Below, piece after piece: positions 16,776-25,575 of a stretch of 48,680 nt of DNA. Where the stretch lies: NCBI GenBank assembly GCA_947475275.1, contig CANJNE010000009.1, positions 1 to 48,680 of the forward strand, given 5' to 3'. This DNA comes from Flavobacteriales bacterium (GTDB lineage Bacteria > Bacteroidota > Bacteroidia > Flavobacteriales_D > Crocinitomicaceae). Position numbers and translations under genes: made by a program. Under the pieces are notes generated by a model that did not search any database, was not told the origin of the DNA, and saw only the letters and a program-made list of their open reading frames with translations. How positions within the stretch are numbered: position 1 is the stretch's first letter; every line of letters begins with the position of its first letter.

Positions 16776-17828
16776 TTAATTCGTTATGACTTCCTGCTCT
16801 TCTTTATTCGACTTTTTCTTAGATTTTTTTTCCTTTTTCTTCTTCTTCTTCTTCTTCTCAGAATTATCCTCAGGCATTTGGTCATCCTCAGCACCTGATG
16901 CATCTTCTACTCCGAAAGAATAAGTTTCAATTCCATTCTCATCATAACGATGTTCTTCTATTAATTCACCTTTTTTATAGAGCTTTGACCACATGACTTG
17001 ATTATTTGGATAACGCTCTTCAAATAATCCTTCTGGAACACCTTTTTTGTAAAATTCATTTAGTCGAATTATTCCGTCATAGAAAAACACTTTGAACTCA
17101 CCATTTTTTACATCCATTGTCCAATTTTCGACGGTTAAAAGCACACCATCGTCAAAATAGCTTTTCAAAACGCCATTACGTTTGCCATTTTTATAAGGGA
17201 TTTCTTCCACCAATATCCCGTCTGGAGTATACCTTTTATAATTTCCGTTAATTAGACCTTCTGCATAATTTACTTCAGTTCTCAATTTACCCTCAGGATG
17301 AAAATCCCGTCGCATTCCGTTGAGTAAATCATTAGTATAATATTCAGAAATTACCGTATCCCCATTTTTGGTGAGTTGGTATTGGATACCATCGAATTTC
17401 CCCATGTAAAAATTTGATTCTTTTTGAATGATTCCAGTGCTGTCGTAATAAACAGTGAAGGTTCCATGTTCTAATCCTTCTAAATAATTCTCTACGACTT
17501 GAGTACAGCCAGATTTGAAGTATGTAATAATTTCTCCATCCTCCTTACCATTGACAAAAGTTACTTGTTGTTGTAATTGACCATTCAAATAACAAGTTTC
17601 GCAAGTACCCGAGAAGGCTGCTCCAGTGCTATTTGTAACCACCAGTTTTCTATCTTCATCAAAAACGAGTTTTTCTTGACAATCGATAACCCCTGGAGTG
17701 AGCCCGCATTGCCACGTTGGTTTATATCCTGCTGGTTTTTCATAACATTTCAATCTTGCTTCTTGATTAATTTGAGCATTTACGAGGTTAAACAATAATA
17801 TAAAACTCAAAAAGAATATTTTTTTCAT
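16776..17828 (-). CDS. Exported YwqK/MORN-like repeat protein with lysine-rich tail
   Basis: This 350-residue protein has a signal peptide (1-18, ending NAQ). It then carries about nine repeats with the pattern NGKxDGxxxxYxxxG (KEDGEIITYFKSG, LEHGTFTVYYDSTG, LINGNYKRYTPDGI, KRNGVLKSYFDDGV). This is the toxin-antitoxin YwqK or MORN-like repeat common in Bacteroidota exported proteins. Residues about 323-342 are almost all lysine and glutamate, encoded by a (GAA)7-type tract. The antitoxin name is historical; here it is more likely structural or surface-binding. The start overlaps the thioesterase stop by four bases. Confidence 0.82.
   Translation of the reverse strand: MKKIFFLSFILLFNLVNAQINQEARLKCYEKPAGYKPTWQCGLTPGVIDCQEKLVFDEDRKLVVTNSTGAAFSGTCETCYLNGQLQQQVTFVNGKEDGEIITYFKSGCTQVVENYLEGLEHGTFTVYYDSTGIIQKESNFYMGKFDGIQYQLTKNGDTVISEYYTNDLLNGMRRDFHPEGKLRTEVNYAEGLINGNYKRYTPDGILVEEIPYKNGKRNGVLKSYFDDGVLLTVENWTMDVKNGEFKVFFYDGIIRLNEFYKKGVPEGLFEERYPNNQVMWSKLYKKGELIEEHRYDENGIETYSFGVEDASGAEDDQMPEDNSEKKKKKKKKEKKSKKKSNKEEQEVITN
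16837..16857. repeat. TTC/GAA trinucleotide tract (7 units)
   Basis: Seven tandem TTC units on the plus strand encode part of the lysine tail of the YwqK-like protein. Slippage in units of three would change tail length without breaking the frame. Confidence 0.7.
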
Positions 17829-18226
17829 AACAACTTGTTTAATTTATTAAGTGCCTCCATCATTTTTTCAGGAATTGGAATACTCTGACCTGAAATAGAA
17901 TCATAGCATACTTGAACTGAAATTCCTTTGGTATGTAACACTCCATTTACCCTTAATTCATAATGAAGTGCAAAGCTTTTCGTCCCAATATGCGCTACTT
18001 TCATCTCAATTTCAGGATTATCAGTGACTACAACTGGTTTAATATATTCGATTTCATTTTTAACCAATACCATCCCATCTTTTTTCCAATCCCAATGATC
18101 TCCAACCAAAAATCTGAAGTAATGTAATCTCGCCAATTCAAAATAAGTAAGATATACTGAGTTGTTTACATGACCTAAAATATCAAGATCTGCAAAACGA
18201 ATTTGAAGTTTTAAAGGAGGTGTCAT
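17825..18226 (-). CDS. YbgC/FadM-like acyl-CoA thioesterase
   Basis: This 133-residue hotdog-fold protein has the family pattern RFADLDILGHVNNSVYLTYFELAR, in which the D-x-x-G-H-V-N-N-x-x-Y-x-x-Y-x-E core gives the catalytic aspartate. It should hydrolyse acyl-CoA or acyl-ACP. It overlaps the dehydratase gene upstream and the YwqK-like gene downstream by four bases each, so it is translated as part of the glycan operon. That placement suggests a link to acyl chains of a surface lipid, but this is inference. Confidence 0.85.
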   Translation of the reverse strand: MTPPLKLQIRFADLDILGHVNNSVYLTYFELARLHYFRFLVGDHWDWKKDGMVLVKNEIEYIKPVVVTDNPEIEMKVAHIGTKSFALHYELRVNGVLHTKGISVQVCYDSISGQSIPIPEKMMEALNKLNKLL

Positions 18227-20097
18227 TTTGCGTCTAATTTTTCGAAATCTGAATTGTTACTTATAAATTCGGGAACGATATCCTTCATTTTTTTGACAAT
18301 TAAAGTGTTTTCTTGTTCATCAAAAAGGTTGATTAATTCTTCAATTGCGATTAATCGTGAAGAAAGTTCTTCTCTGGTTTTAGCTTTAAGAATTTGAGGA
18401 TGATGTGTCGGTATCGTATTTTCCTCTTCAGCGAGCAACTCTTCATAAAGTTTTTCACCTGGTCGAAGGCCCGTTATTTTAATATCTATATCTTTTCCTA
18501 CCTCAAATCCACTAAGTTGTATCATTTTATGTGCGAGATCTATAATTTTGACACTTTCTCCCATATCAAAAACAAAAATTTCACCGCCTTCTCCCATTGC
18601 TCCTGCTTCAAGTACCAACTGACAAGCCTCAGGAATGGTCATGAAATAGCGCGTTATGCGCTCATCCGTAACAGTAACAGGACCACCTTGTTCAATTTGC
18701 TTTTGAAAAAGAGGAATAACAGAACCATTTGATCCTAATACATTTCCAAATCGCGTTGTTACGAACTTGGTTTTGCCTTTTTGATTTGATAATTGCGCAT
18801 AAATTTCTGCAATACGTTTTGAAGCCCCCATCACATTTGTTGGATTGACAGCTTTATCTGTAGAAATCATTACAAATTTTTCAACATTATAGGATAATGA
18901 TAAATCAACTAGGTTTTTTGTGCCCTTAATATTTGTTAAGACTGCTTCTGATGGGTTGTTCTCCATTAGCGGCACATGTTTATACGCTGCTGCATGGAAG
19001 ACATAATTCGGTTTGAAAAAATCAAAAAGACGTTTCATTCGATCGTAATTTCGAATATCGCCAATTACGACTTCAAGTTCAATTTTACTGGCTACAAGTT
19101 CTTGTTGCAGGTTATACAAATCTGATTCTGCTTGATCCAGTAAAACAAGTTTGGCAGGAGCATAATTGGTGAGCCTTCTCACAATTCCGCTACCAATAGA
19201 ACCAGCTGCACCTGTAATCAAAACAACCTTGCCAGAAAGTTCATTTTTTATTTTCAACTCGTCTAAAATAATTGGTTTTCTGCCTAGCAGGTCTTCTATG
19301 TTTATTTTAGCGATTTGTTTGACAGAAAATTCTCCGTTTATCCAACTTTTTGCATTTGGAACTTTTTGAATCGTCACTTTATGCGCAAGACAAGTCTCAA
19401 CAACTTTTTTTCTATTTTCTTCATCAGGCTTTTGAATGGCAACAATTAATGCAGAAACATTATCATCATGAATGGCTTTTTCAAGATTACTAGAATGTAA
19501 AATTGGTACTCCTTCCAATCTGGTGCCGGACATTTTTTTATTGTCATCAATAAAAGCAATAATTTTATAATTCAAGCGTGGATCTTTTTCAATAGTTCTT
19601 TTGGTGATGAGTCCTGAAATGCCTGCACCATAAATTATAATATTTGTTTCAGTTTGCTTAGATTTCAAAGATTCCAAATACCATAATTTGACTGTAAATC
19701 TTGAGCCAATCATGAATAAAAATGTAGCGAATGCTTCAAGAATAAGAACAGAGGTAGGAAATAAGAAAAACTTATCAAAAAAGTATACTCGTATAAAGCC
19801 AAGCCCTAAATAAATTAGTGTACAGGTCAATACCGCCATAAAAATGCGCTGTATGTCTTGAGTGGATGTATGTCGAACTAAGCCATTGTGAATTTTAAAA
19901 GCATAAAACACAATAAGCTTGACCGCATAATAAATTCCAATTGATTTTGATAACACATACCATTCTTGAGCAATTAGTTCTGCATCAGCTTTAAGGTCGA
20001 ACCGAATAAGGTAAGCAAACAATAAGGCAAAAGTTGAAAGCAATAAATCAACAAGAATGATTATCCATCTGGGTGTATTCGCTTTCAATTGAATCAT
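18223..20097 (-). CDS. CapD/FlaA1-type membrane nucleotide-sugar 4,6-dehydratase
   Basis: This protein (624 residues from ATG at 20097) has four N-terminal membrane segments, a Rossmann domain (YGAGISGLITKR, about 150) and a second SDR domain starting ITGAAGSIGSGIVRR (near 296). The catalytic area reads MISTDKAVNPTNVMGASKR, with the MxxxK pattern in place of YxxxK that marks the CapD/PglF/WbpM branch. These enzymes turn UDP-GlcNAc into the 4-keto-6-deoxy sugar used for capsule, O-antigen or glycoprotein sugars. A TTG two codons upstream would also be in frame, but the ATG fits better. It begins 24 bases after the SDR gene. Confidence 0.93.
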   Translation of the reverse strand: MIQLKANTPRWIIILVDLLLSTFALLFAYLIRFDLKADAELIAQEWYVLSKSIGIYYAVKLIVFYAFKIHNGLVRHTSTQDIQRIFMAVLTCTLIYLGLGFIRVYFFDKFFLFPTSVLILEAFATFLFMIGSRFTVKLWYLESLKSKQTETNIIIYGAGISGLITKRTIEKDPRLNYKIIAFIDDNKKMSGTRLEGVPILHSSNLEKAIHDDNVSALIVAIQKPDEENRKKVVETCLAHKVTIQKVPNAKSWINGEFSVKQIAKINIEDLLGRKPIILDELKIKNELSGKVVLITGAAGSIGSGIVRRLTNYAPAKLVLLDQAESDLYNLQQELVASKIELEVVIGDIRNYDRMKRLFDFFKPNYVFHAAAYKHVPLMENNPSEAVLTNIKGTKNLVDLSLSYNVEKFVMISTDKAVNPTNVMGASKRIAEIYAQLSNQKGKTKFVTTRFGNVLGSNGSVIPLFQKQIEQGGPVTVTDERITRYFMTIPEACQLVLEAGAMGEGGEIFVFDMGESVKIIDLAHKMIQLSGFEVGKDIDIKITGLRPGEKLYEELLAEEENTIPTHHPQILKAKTREELSSRLIAIEELINLFDEQENTLIVKKMKDIVPEFISNNSDFEKLDAK

Positions 20098-20100
20098 ATA

Positions 20101-20108
20101 CAAACTTA
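20101..20108 (-). promoter_or_regulatory. Possible internal -7 box (TAAGTTTG) before the dehydratase gene
   Basis: Minus-strand TAAGTTTG lies three bases before the ATG at 20097, inside the operon. It could be an internal promoter making a leaderless message, or a chance match. Confidence 0.25.
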
Positions 20109-20120
20109 CAAATTGCGTTG

Positions 20121-20834
20121 CTAACTGAATAAACCTCCGTTCAGATTAATAACTTGTCCGGTAATATAATCAGAATCCTCATGTATCAGCCAAGAAATGG
20201 TTTGACATATATTCTTAACTGAACCTAATTTTTTCATAGGAATTTGATTAATAATCTCATTTTTTAATCCTTCGGGAACATTTGAGATCATACCTTTTTC
20301 GAAATATCCTAAAGAAATAGCGTTTACTCTGATATTATTGCCTGCTACTTCTTTTGCCATTGTTTTGGTTAAACCAATCAAACCTGCTTTGGAGGCCGCA
20401 TAAGCCGCAGTTCCTGGAACTCCTGTTTGAGCAACAACCGAACTGATATTTATTATTACGCCTTGGTTATTTTGTCGCATTGAAGGAAGAAAAGCACGAC
20501 AAATTTTAAATGGTGCAGTTAGATTAACTAAAATGGTTTCATCCCAATCCTCATCTGTAGTTTTCCAAGTCACAGCATTTCTGGATATACCGGAATTATT
20601 AATGATTACATCTATTTTTCCAAATTTGGACAAGACCTGATCTGCCAATTTTTGGATGTCTGCTGATTGGGTTAAGTCCGCTTTGATTAATGTAATACTA
20701 TCATTATTGGGAAGATTAATTTCATTTTTAAAATAATGTAAAACCAAGTGATGTTTTTCATCGTTAAAAAAGGATGCCAATTCCAGCCCTATTCCACCGG
20801 AAGCTCCGGTAATTAAAATCACTTTTTTATCCAT
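20121..20834 (-). CDS. FabG-like short-chain dehydrogenase/reductase
   Basis: This 237-residue classical SDR has the cofactor motif TGASGGIG (8-15), NNSG, the catalytic serine in NISSV, and YAASKAGLIGLTKTMAKE with Tyr and Lys of YxxxK. The C-terminus ends TGQVINLNGG, as in FabG. It should reduce a 3-ketoacyl thioester or a related keto group with NADPH. It sits inside the glycan operon, overlaps the upstream transferase gene by 16 bases, and is probably not the housekeeping fabG. A role in a modified acyl chain or sugar is possible. Confidence 0.88.
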   Translation of the reverse strand: MDKKVILITGASGGIGLELASFFNDEKHHLVLHYFKNEINLPNNDSITLIKADLTQSADIQKLADQVLSKFGKIDVIINNSGISRNAVTWKTTDEDWDETILVNLTAPFKICRAFLPSMRQNNQGVIINISSVVAQTGVPGTAAYAASKAGLIGLTKTMAKEVAGNNIRVNAISLGYFEKGMISNVPEGLKNEIINQIPMKKLGSVKNICQTISWLIHEDSDYITGQVINLNGGLFS

Positions 20835-21709
20835 AAATTCTTAATTCTTTTTAATTCCTTGAACCAAAATGGTGCTTTTTCAGAATGGTATATTCCATAT
20901 TCAACATCTGATCCACCCAAGTTTAAATTAAATCTCCGCACACCTTCAGCTGAAGAACCTCCAAAGTCAAACTTCAAGTTTTTTTGCTGTGCATATTCAA
21001 TGGCATGGTTCATTAGCGCATACATTGCTCCTTTCTTTTTATAATCAGAAAATGATGCACCTTTTAAATACAATAGCATTCCATTAAACTCAATTAAAAT
21101 TAAACCTGCAATTATTTCATTTTCTATTTTAATTGCGAAGGATTTAATCAAATTCTTTTGAGCTAAATTAAGAACTAAACTTTTTAAGGTTGCAACACTT
21201 TTTGTATTTAATGTAGCTATTTTTGCGGGCAATTCACTTTTAATAATTTCCAAAATCGACAAAGTTTCGGATGAATCAGCCGTCTCAATTTTAAAATGTT
21301 TCGCTTTTGCAAGCATACGTGTAGCTTGAGAACCTAACCTTCTGTCTCCATCAATAATTTGAAATAGCCGAAATTGCTGTTGATTAATAAGATTTAATGG
21401 TACTTGTATGACTCCTCCAGAAAAGTATTTTTCTATTAGGATACTTGCACTATTCCAATTTTCTTGACTACCAAACCACTCTAAATACCTTACAAAAATA
21501 GGAGTGGTAAAACATTTCACACCAAGACGGATGGTAAAAGGAACCGCAATTCCGCATGAATAATCGTTATCTGTAACAATGCACCAATTTTCAGCGACTT
21601 CATCTAAGTAATAACTGTGAGAAAAAATAGATTGACCCATTTTCGAAGTAACCAAATCATTCCATTTGGAGATGTCAATATGTTCTCTTTCAATTATTTT
21701 CAATAACAT
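20819..21709 (-). CDS. FemAB/GNAT-like acyltransferase
   Basis: This 296-residue protein resembles the FemAB-like branch of the GNAT fold. Conserved points seen are IIAGLILIEFNGMLLYLKGASFSD, GAMYALMNHAIEYAQ and FDFGGSSAEGVRRFNLNLGG. The DFGG...G-x-x-x-FK-x-x-F/G pattern is typical of the second GNAT half of FemAB and of lipid or sugar aminoacyltransferases. Its substrate is unknown; with a deacetylase just upstream, N-acylation of an amino sugar is a sensible inference. It overlaps both neighbours (20 bases upstream, 16 downstream). Confidence 0.72.
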   Translation of the reverse strand: MLLKIIEREHIDISKWNDLVTSKMGQSIFSHSYYLDEVAENWCIVTDNDYSCGIAVPFTIRLGVKCFTTPIFVRYLEWFGSQENWNSASILIEKYFSGGVIQVPLNLINQQQFRLFQIIDGDRRLGSQATRMLAKAKHFKIETADSSETLSILEIIKSELPAKIATLNTKSVATLKSLVLNLAQKNLIKSFAIKIENEIIAGLILIEFNGMLLYLKGASFSDYKKKGAMYALMNHAIEYAQQKNLKFDFGGSSAEGVRRFNLNLGGSDVEYGIYHSEKAPFWFKELKRIKNLWIKK

Positions 21710-22691
21710 CTTGGAACGTGAAAAATTTGTGTTTAGTGCGATTTCGCTTCAAAAAATGATCAAGCCGTTGAAAAGAATATTTCGTCATGCTTTTGGGATG
21801 ACCAATAACGACCATGTTTTCAATATTATTTTTAACAAATCTTCTTTCAATTTGATTCAATTTCGAGGCGTAATAACCATCTGTACTTACATGGTTCCAT
21901 GTGAAATTGGTTAAAACTGACTTTTTTCTTCCCGGTTGTCTTAAGAAATTGCCATCTCCAACCATTTTGTGTCGATCAGGATTTAGCCTTCCTTTGATAT
22001 ATAACCGCCAATAAAATAAAGGCGAGTACCGCCAAGAACTTATAGGTAATTCAAGAAAATTACCATTTTCATTTTCTAGACAAACATCTTCAGTAAATCT
22101 GTAAGAAGATTTTTTAGGGGCAGCAGTAAAATCAAAAGCGTAATCTTCAGAATAAAATCTTCCACCATAAAAAACCGAGGAGTCTATTTTAATATTCAAT
22201 TTTGAAAAGATATTACTAAATCTTTGAAAGGGTTGAATGCACCATCCACCGGCTCGAAAAGCAAAAGTTTTTCGACCAATTAATTGCTCTAAATACGCTT
22301 TATATCGGGTAAGAATATCTTCAATTTCCTCATCTGAAAAATCAGCTAACTTGTAATTTCCTGTAACGTTCATTACCCATTTCGTTCCATCATAAATTGA
22401 TTTTTCCCAATGCGGATGAACGTGCAATTGGATATCATGACCGTTTTGGATCATTAAATGAATTTGATTTTTCACTTTAATGAAGTCTTGATTCAAATTT
22501 GCAAATTTAGAGGCAAATTGTTCCAGTTTTATTAAATATCCTACATCGACAAAAAAAGTCATTGGAACTTGATACTTTTCTGAGATTTCAAGCAAATAAT
22601 TTGTAGGCTCTAGCAAACACTTTTCAATTGTTCCTGAATTATCACCAAAGAACAACTCGTAATCGTATGTTAGAAATATTTTCAACAGCAT
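21690..22691 (-). CDS. Polysaccharide deacetylase-like (NodB fold) protein
   Basis: This 333-residue protein is read as a NodB-like metal-dependent deacetylase: TYDYE near residue 8 (in place of the usual TFDD), the zinc-site-like HDIQLHVHPHW (about 105-115), FRAGGWCIQ (arginine/glycine motif 4) and VVIGHPKS near the end. There is no signal peptide, so it should act in the cytoplasm on a nucleotide sugar or lipid-linked glycan. It is the first gene of the operon that runs to 15557. The exchange in the first motif should be noted when predicting activity. Confidence 0.78.
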   Translation of the reverse strand: MLLKIFLTYDYELFFGDNSGTIEKCLLEPTNYLLEISEKYQVPMTFFVDVGYLIKLEQFASKFANLNQDFIKVKNQIHLMIQNGHDIQLHVHPHWEKSIYDGTKWVMNVTGNYKLADFSDEEIEDILTRYKAYLEQLIGRKTFAFRAGGWCIQPFQRFSNIFSKLNIKIDSSVFYGGRFYSEDYAFDFTAAPKKSSYRFTEDVCLENENGNFLELPISSWRYSPLFYWRLYIKGRLNPDRHKMVGDGNFLRQPGRKKSVLTNFTWNHVSTDGYYASKLNQIERRFVKNNIENMVVIGHPKSMTKYSFQRLDHFLKRNRTKHKFFTFQDVIENN

Positions 22692-22799
22692 AAAATTAGC
22701 ACAATTCAGAGGATTATTTCGAAGAAATTAAAATTGACAGGTCTTGTTTTTATAGATTATTATTAAAAATTCGGATACTTTTAATGAAAAAAGTAACCA

Positions 22800-23249
22800 A
22801 TGGAAATTGAGCGCAAATTTTTAGTTGATTCAGATACATGGGAGAATTACCCGAAACCTCATCCTGAGCTGATAATGCAAGGATATTTAGTGAATTCGCC
22901 GGAAATTACAGTTAGACTAAGAACTAAAGGTGATTCTGGATATTTAACAATTAAAGGCGCAACCAAAGGAATTTCTAGGGAAGAATTCGAATATAAAATC
23001 CCAGCTAATGATGTTGGTGAAATGATTAAACTATTTCAATCACAAGTCTTGACCAAAAGGCGATACACCATGGTTTACGAGAATAAAACTTGGGAAATTG
23101 ATGTTTTTGAGGAAAATTTGAGAGGACTGATTTTAGCTGAAATTGAGTTGACAAGTGAAGATGAAAAATTTACATTGCCTCCTTTTATCAAAGAGGAAGT
23201 TTCTTTAAATCCTCAATACTACAATTCAAACCTCATACAAAGGTGTTAA
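22800..23249 (+). CDS. CYTH-domain (triphosphate tunnel) protein
   Basis: This 149-residue CYTH protein begins MEIERKFLV, giving the family-defining E-x-E-x-K motif that binds triphosphates and metal. Further conserved charges are VRLRTKGDSGYLTIKG, EFEYKIP, TKRRYTMVY, WEIDVFEENLRGLILAEIEL. Bacterial single-domain members are usually inorganic triphosphatases or of unknown role, while others make cAMP. The length is typical. It ends four bases inside the convergent SOUL gene. Confidence 0.92.
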   Translation: MEIERKFLVDSDTWENYPKPHPELIMQGYLVNSPEITVRLRTKGDSGYLTIKGATKGISREEFEYKIPANDVGEMIKLFQSQVLTKRRYTMVYENKTWEIDVFEENLRGLILAEIELTSEDEKFTLPPFIKEEVSLNPQYYNSNLIQRC

Positions 23250-23848
23250 TTCTTGGCTTGGTATTCATCCAACTCAACCACAATTTCGTTTCTTCTATTC
23301 AAAATTTGATAAGGAGGATTGTAACCTAAGTAAGCGAAATTACCCTTGTGTTTATAACCATTTTGGGTTAATAGTTCATTTAATTTCTCCTGATAAGATT
23401 TAATTTTTTCATCATTCGCCCATCCACCAAATTCAATTGCTGCCATTACTTTTTGACTATCCTCTTCAAAATATATTTTGCTATTGTTTGGTTTTGGAAG
23501 CGACTCCACAGTGTATGCTTTCGGAACCATAAAAGACATTTTAGACGAATCCCCTATTTCCATTCTGACAGGAGAAGTCATGGCTATACTCTTACTTTCT
23601 TCATTACCTCCAAAAATATATCCTGCCAATACCCTAAAGCCAGAGCTTGAAGTATTTTCGTATGAATTCGCATCCAATTTCACACTAGAAAATAGTGCTG
23701 GGGCATATTGTCTGATTTCAAAATCTTCATAAGTTTCTAAAACAATGTAAGGATGTTGTTCAATATCAGAACTGCTACTCATAACAAATGCTTGACTTAT
23801 AAAAACGACTGCAAAAATTATCGCAACTACGATTATAAATGTTTTCAT
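23246..23848 (-). CDS. SOUL family heme-binding-like protein
   Basis: This 200-residue protein has an N-terminal membrane anchor or signal (4-24, IIVVAIIFAVVFISQAFVM). The rest matches the SOUL family: YEDFEIRQYAPALFSSVK near 40, FRVLAGYIFGGNEESKSIAMTSPV (the GYI-FGGN...IAMTSPV signature), MSFMVPKAY, and the closing LGYNPPYQ. Eukaryotic SOUL proteins bind heme, but bacterial ones are poorly studied. I see no obvious partner gene. Confidence 0.92.
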   Translation of the reverse strand: MKTFIIVVAIIFAVVFISQAFVMSSSSDIEQHPYIVLETYEDFEIRQYAPALFSSVKLDANSYENTSSSGFRVLAGYIFGGNEESKSIAMTSPVRMEIGDSSKMSFMVPKAYTVESLPKPNNSKIYFEEDSQKVMAAIEFGGWANDEKIKSYQEKLNELLTQNGYKHKGNFAYLGYNPPYQILNRRNEIVVELDEYQAKN

Positions 23849-23917
23849 GTCTATTTAAACAAAAAGCACTAGCACTTTGTTCAAATTTTGAAATGGGAAA
23901 ATAATGTTATTCTTTTC

Positions 23918-24604
23918 CTATTTCTCGTTTTTAACACAACGCACTGATAAACCTAGACCTTTCGACAACCAATAGGTTTGAAAACTTCCGTCAAAGTTCA
24001 AATTTCTTCCCAAGGCAATTGAATCACCTTTGATTTTATTATCTATTGACGAACTCCAATAATATGCGCTTGAGCCGGTAGGGTCAAAATATCCGTTGGA
24101 ATAACGGTAGCCACCAGGAACAAGAGAGAGCCCACTTGAGTTATTTCCATTTTCATCGTTTTTCCAACCTTCGGTATGTTTTATTTTACCAGCTAATTCT
24201 TTATCATCCCCTAAAAATTTTACCAATGTTGACCATTCTTCATCACTTGGAATATGCCAACCTTCTGGCGCTAGTCCTCTTGGGTCATTTACTGCAAACC
24301 AGTTGTATAATTTCCCAGATTTAAGTCCGTTTTTAGGGTCGTTATAATAATAACACCAAGCTGGTTTCTGAGATTTCACAGCGTGAACCCATTCCTCTTG
24401 TGTTTTTGCTTCAGTAATTTTGTTCCCATCCCGGAATGCATCTACATCAAGATTTTGAGAAGTCCATGTTTGCTCACCGATTTTAATAGGAGGTCGTGCG
24501 GGGGCCTTTTCGACAATTTCTTCTTTTTTCTTTTCTTTCGATGAACAAGCATTAAATAAAATGGATACTATAGATAAGCCGAAGAGATAAATTATATTTT
24601 TCAT
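23918..24604 (-). CDS. FISUMP-domain lipoprotein
   Basis: This 228-residue lipoprotein has a lipobox ILFNAC (Cys20). Residues about 45-226 form the Fibrobacter succinogenes major paralogous domain: WTSQNLDVDAFRDGN, YYYNDPKNG, GKLYNWFAVNDPRGLAPEGWHIPSDEEW, a GGYR loop, YYWSSS, and the final SVRCVK. The domain has a C-type-lectin-like look and occurs on many Bacteroidota surface proteins. Ligand unknown. It is the last gene of the operon starting with the threonine aldolase. Confidence 0.88.
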   Translation of the reverse strand: MKNIIYLFGLSIVSILFNACSSKEKKKEEIVEKAPARPPIKIGEQTWTSQNLDVDAFRDGNKITEAKTQEEWVHAVKSQKPAWCYYYNDPKNGLKSGKLYNWFAVNDPRGLAPEGWHIPSDEEWSTLVKFLGDDKELAGKIKHTEGWKNDENGNNSSGLSLVPGGYRYSNGYFDPTGSSAYYWSSSIDNKIKGDSIALGRNLNFDGSFQTYWLSKGLGLSVRCVKNEK

Positions 24605-24619
24605 TTTTATTTGAATGGG

Positions 24620-24946
24620 TTAATATGTAATGTCACTTTTTTCAAGGTCGATAACCGTGCTCCCGATGAAAGAAATAATGAACCACAATTCAAACGTTGC
24701 AATATCAATTTTTTCTGGCCATATACTTTCATTTTCAGTTACAGATAATAATTCCGATTTAAAAATTTTTTTGAAATATTGTTCAACAATAATCTCATCA
24801 TCAAAAAAATCCTCATTTATCAAGTAAAGCGTCGGTTCACAATTGTCATCTTCATTAAAGATACATTCTTCATCAATACCTTTGACCCAATCCCAATAAG
24901 CTTGACGGTGATGCACCATTATGTATCCTCTATTCAGTAATCGCAT
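24620..24946 (-). CDS. Hypothetical protein, 108 aa
   Basis: This small acidic protein has no signal peptide. It has VHHRQAYWDWVKGIDEEC near the start, an acidic middle and an aromatic C-terminal half with WFIISFIGS. No family is recognised. The ATG overlaps the stop of the upstream lipoprotein gene by one base (TAATG), so it is translated in the operon. An internal ATG nine codons in (MVHHRQ) is an alternative start. The size and charge recall small cytoplasmic partners or immunity proteins, but there is no evidence for that. Confidence 0.65.
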   Translation of the reverse strand: MRLLNRGYIMVHHRQAYWDWVKGIDEECIFNEDDNCEPTLYLINEDFFDDEIIVEQYFKKIFKSELLSVTENESIWPEKIDIATFELWFIISFIGSTVIDLEKSDITY

Positions 24947-25575
24947 TATTTCTTAGTTAAATTAATTTCCTCTTCTTCTTGAATTGCAGACCACTCTGCC
25001 TTACTATTTTTCTTTTGATATATGATTAACTTCCAATCAGCAATTCCTGAATGCACTTTGTAATAATTCAACCATGCAGCTTTTGAAATTAAAGTATTTG
25101 AGCTAATATAAGTTAAAGAAGTATCTGAAATTAAAAGCATAAAATTGTCTTTTTGTAAATTCTTTTTCTCATACAATTTTATCGATTTACAATTAATATC
25201 AAAACAGTCCAACCAATTGTAAAGTGCATTATTCGTTTTTAAGGAATCTTTATAGGACCAATGGTACCATAAAGTGGAATCATTTCCGTTTTTTAAAATT
25301 AGTTTTTTAGAATTTTTCGGATTAAAACGCTCCGGAAAAAAAGTATTTTCATTCAAATAAATACTGTCATAATCAAGTTTGTAAAGAGCAGCAGTATCCT
25401 TATTGAATCCATAATCAAGAATTGGAACAAGCATTGTATCCATAACAGCTGGCTTGTAATCAGAAGATGGGATTACTTCTTCGGCATTGATGATTTGCTC
25501 TTCATTATTCGATGAACATGAGGTTGTAATTATAATCCATGACAAGAATAAATACTTCAAACTTTTAAATCGCAT
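24946..25575 (-). CDS. Hypothetical lipoprotein, 209 aa
   Basis: Residues 1-20 form a lipoprotein signal with IITTSC as lipobox. The mature part is rich in Ser, Asp, Lys and Tyr, contains two cysteines (CFDINC) and no domain I know. Its start overlaps the end of the threonine aldolase gene by 19 bases and its end overlaps the next gene by one base, so it is part of that operon. Function unknown; it should sit in the outer or inner membrane facing the periplasm. Confidence 0.7.
   Translation of the reverse strand: MRFKSLKYLFLSWIIITTSCSSNNEEQIINAEEVIPSSDYKPAVMDTMLVPILDYGFNKDTAALYKLDYDSIYLNENTFFPERFNPKNSKKLILKNGNDSTLWYHWSYKDSLKTNNALYNWLDCFDINCKSIKLYEKKNLQKDNFMLLISDTSLTYISSNTLISKAAWLNYYKVHSGIADWKLIIYQKKNSKAEWSAIQEEEEINLTKK

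Noticed and set aside
18394-18732. 112-residue plus-strand frame opposite the CapD-type gene
   Set aside because: Antisense of a well-conserved SDR domain, no protein-like pattern.
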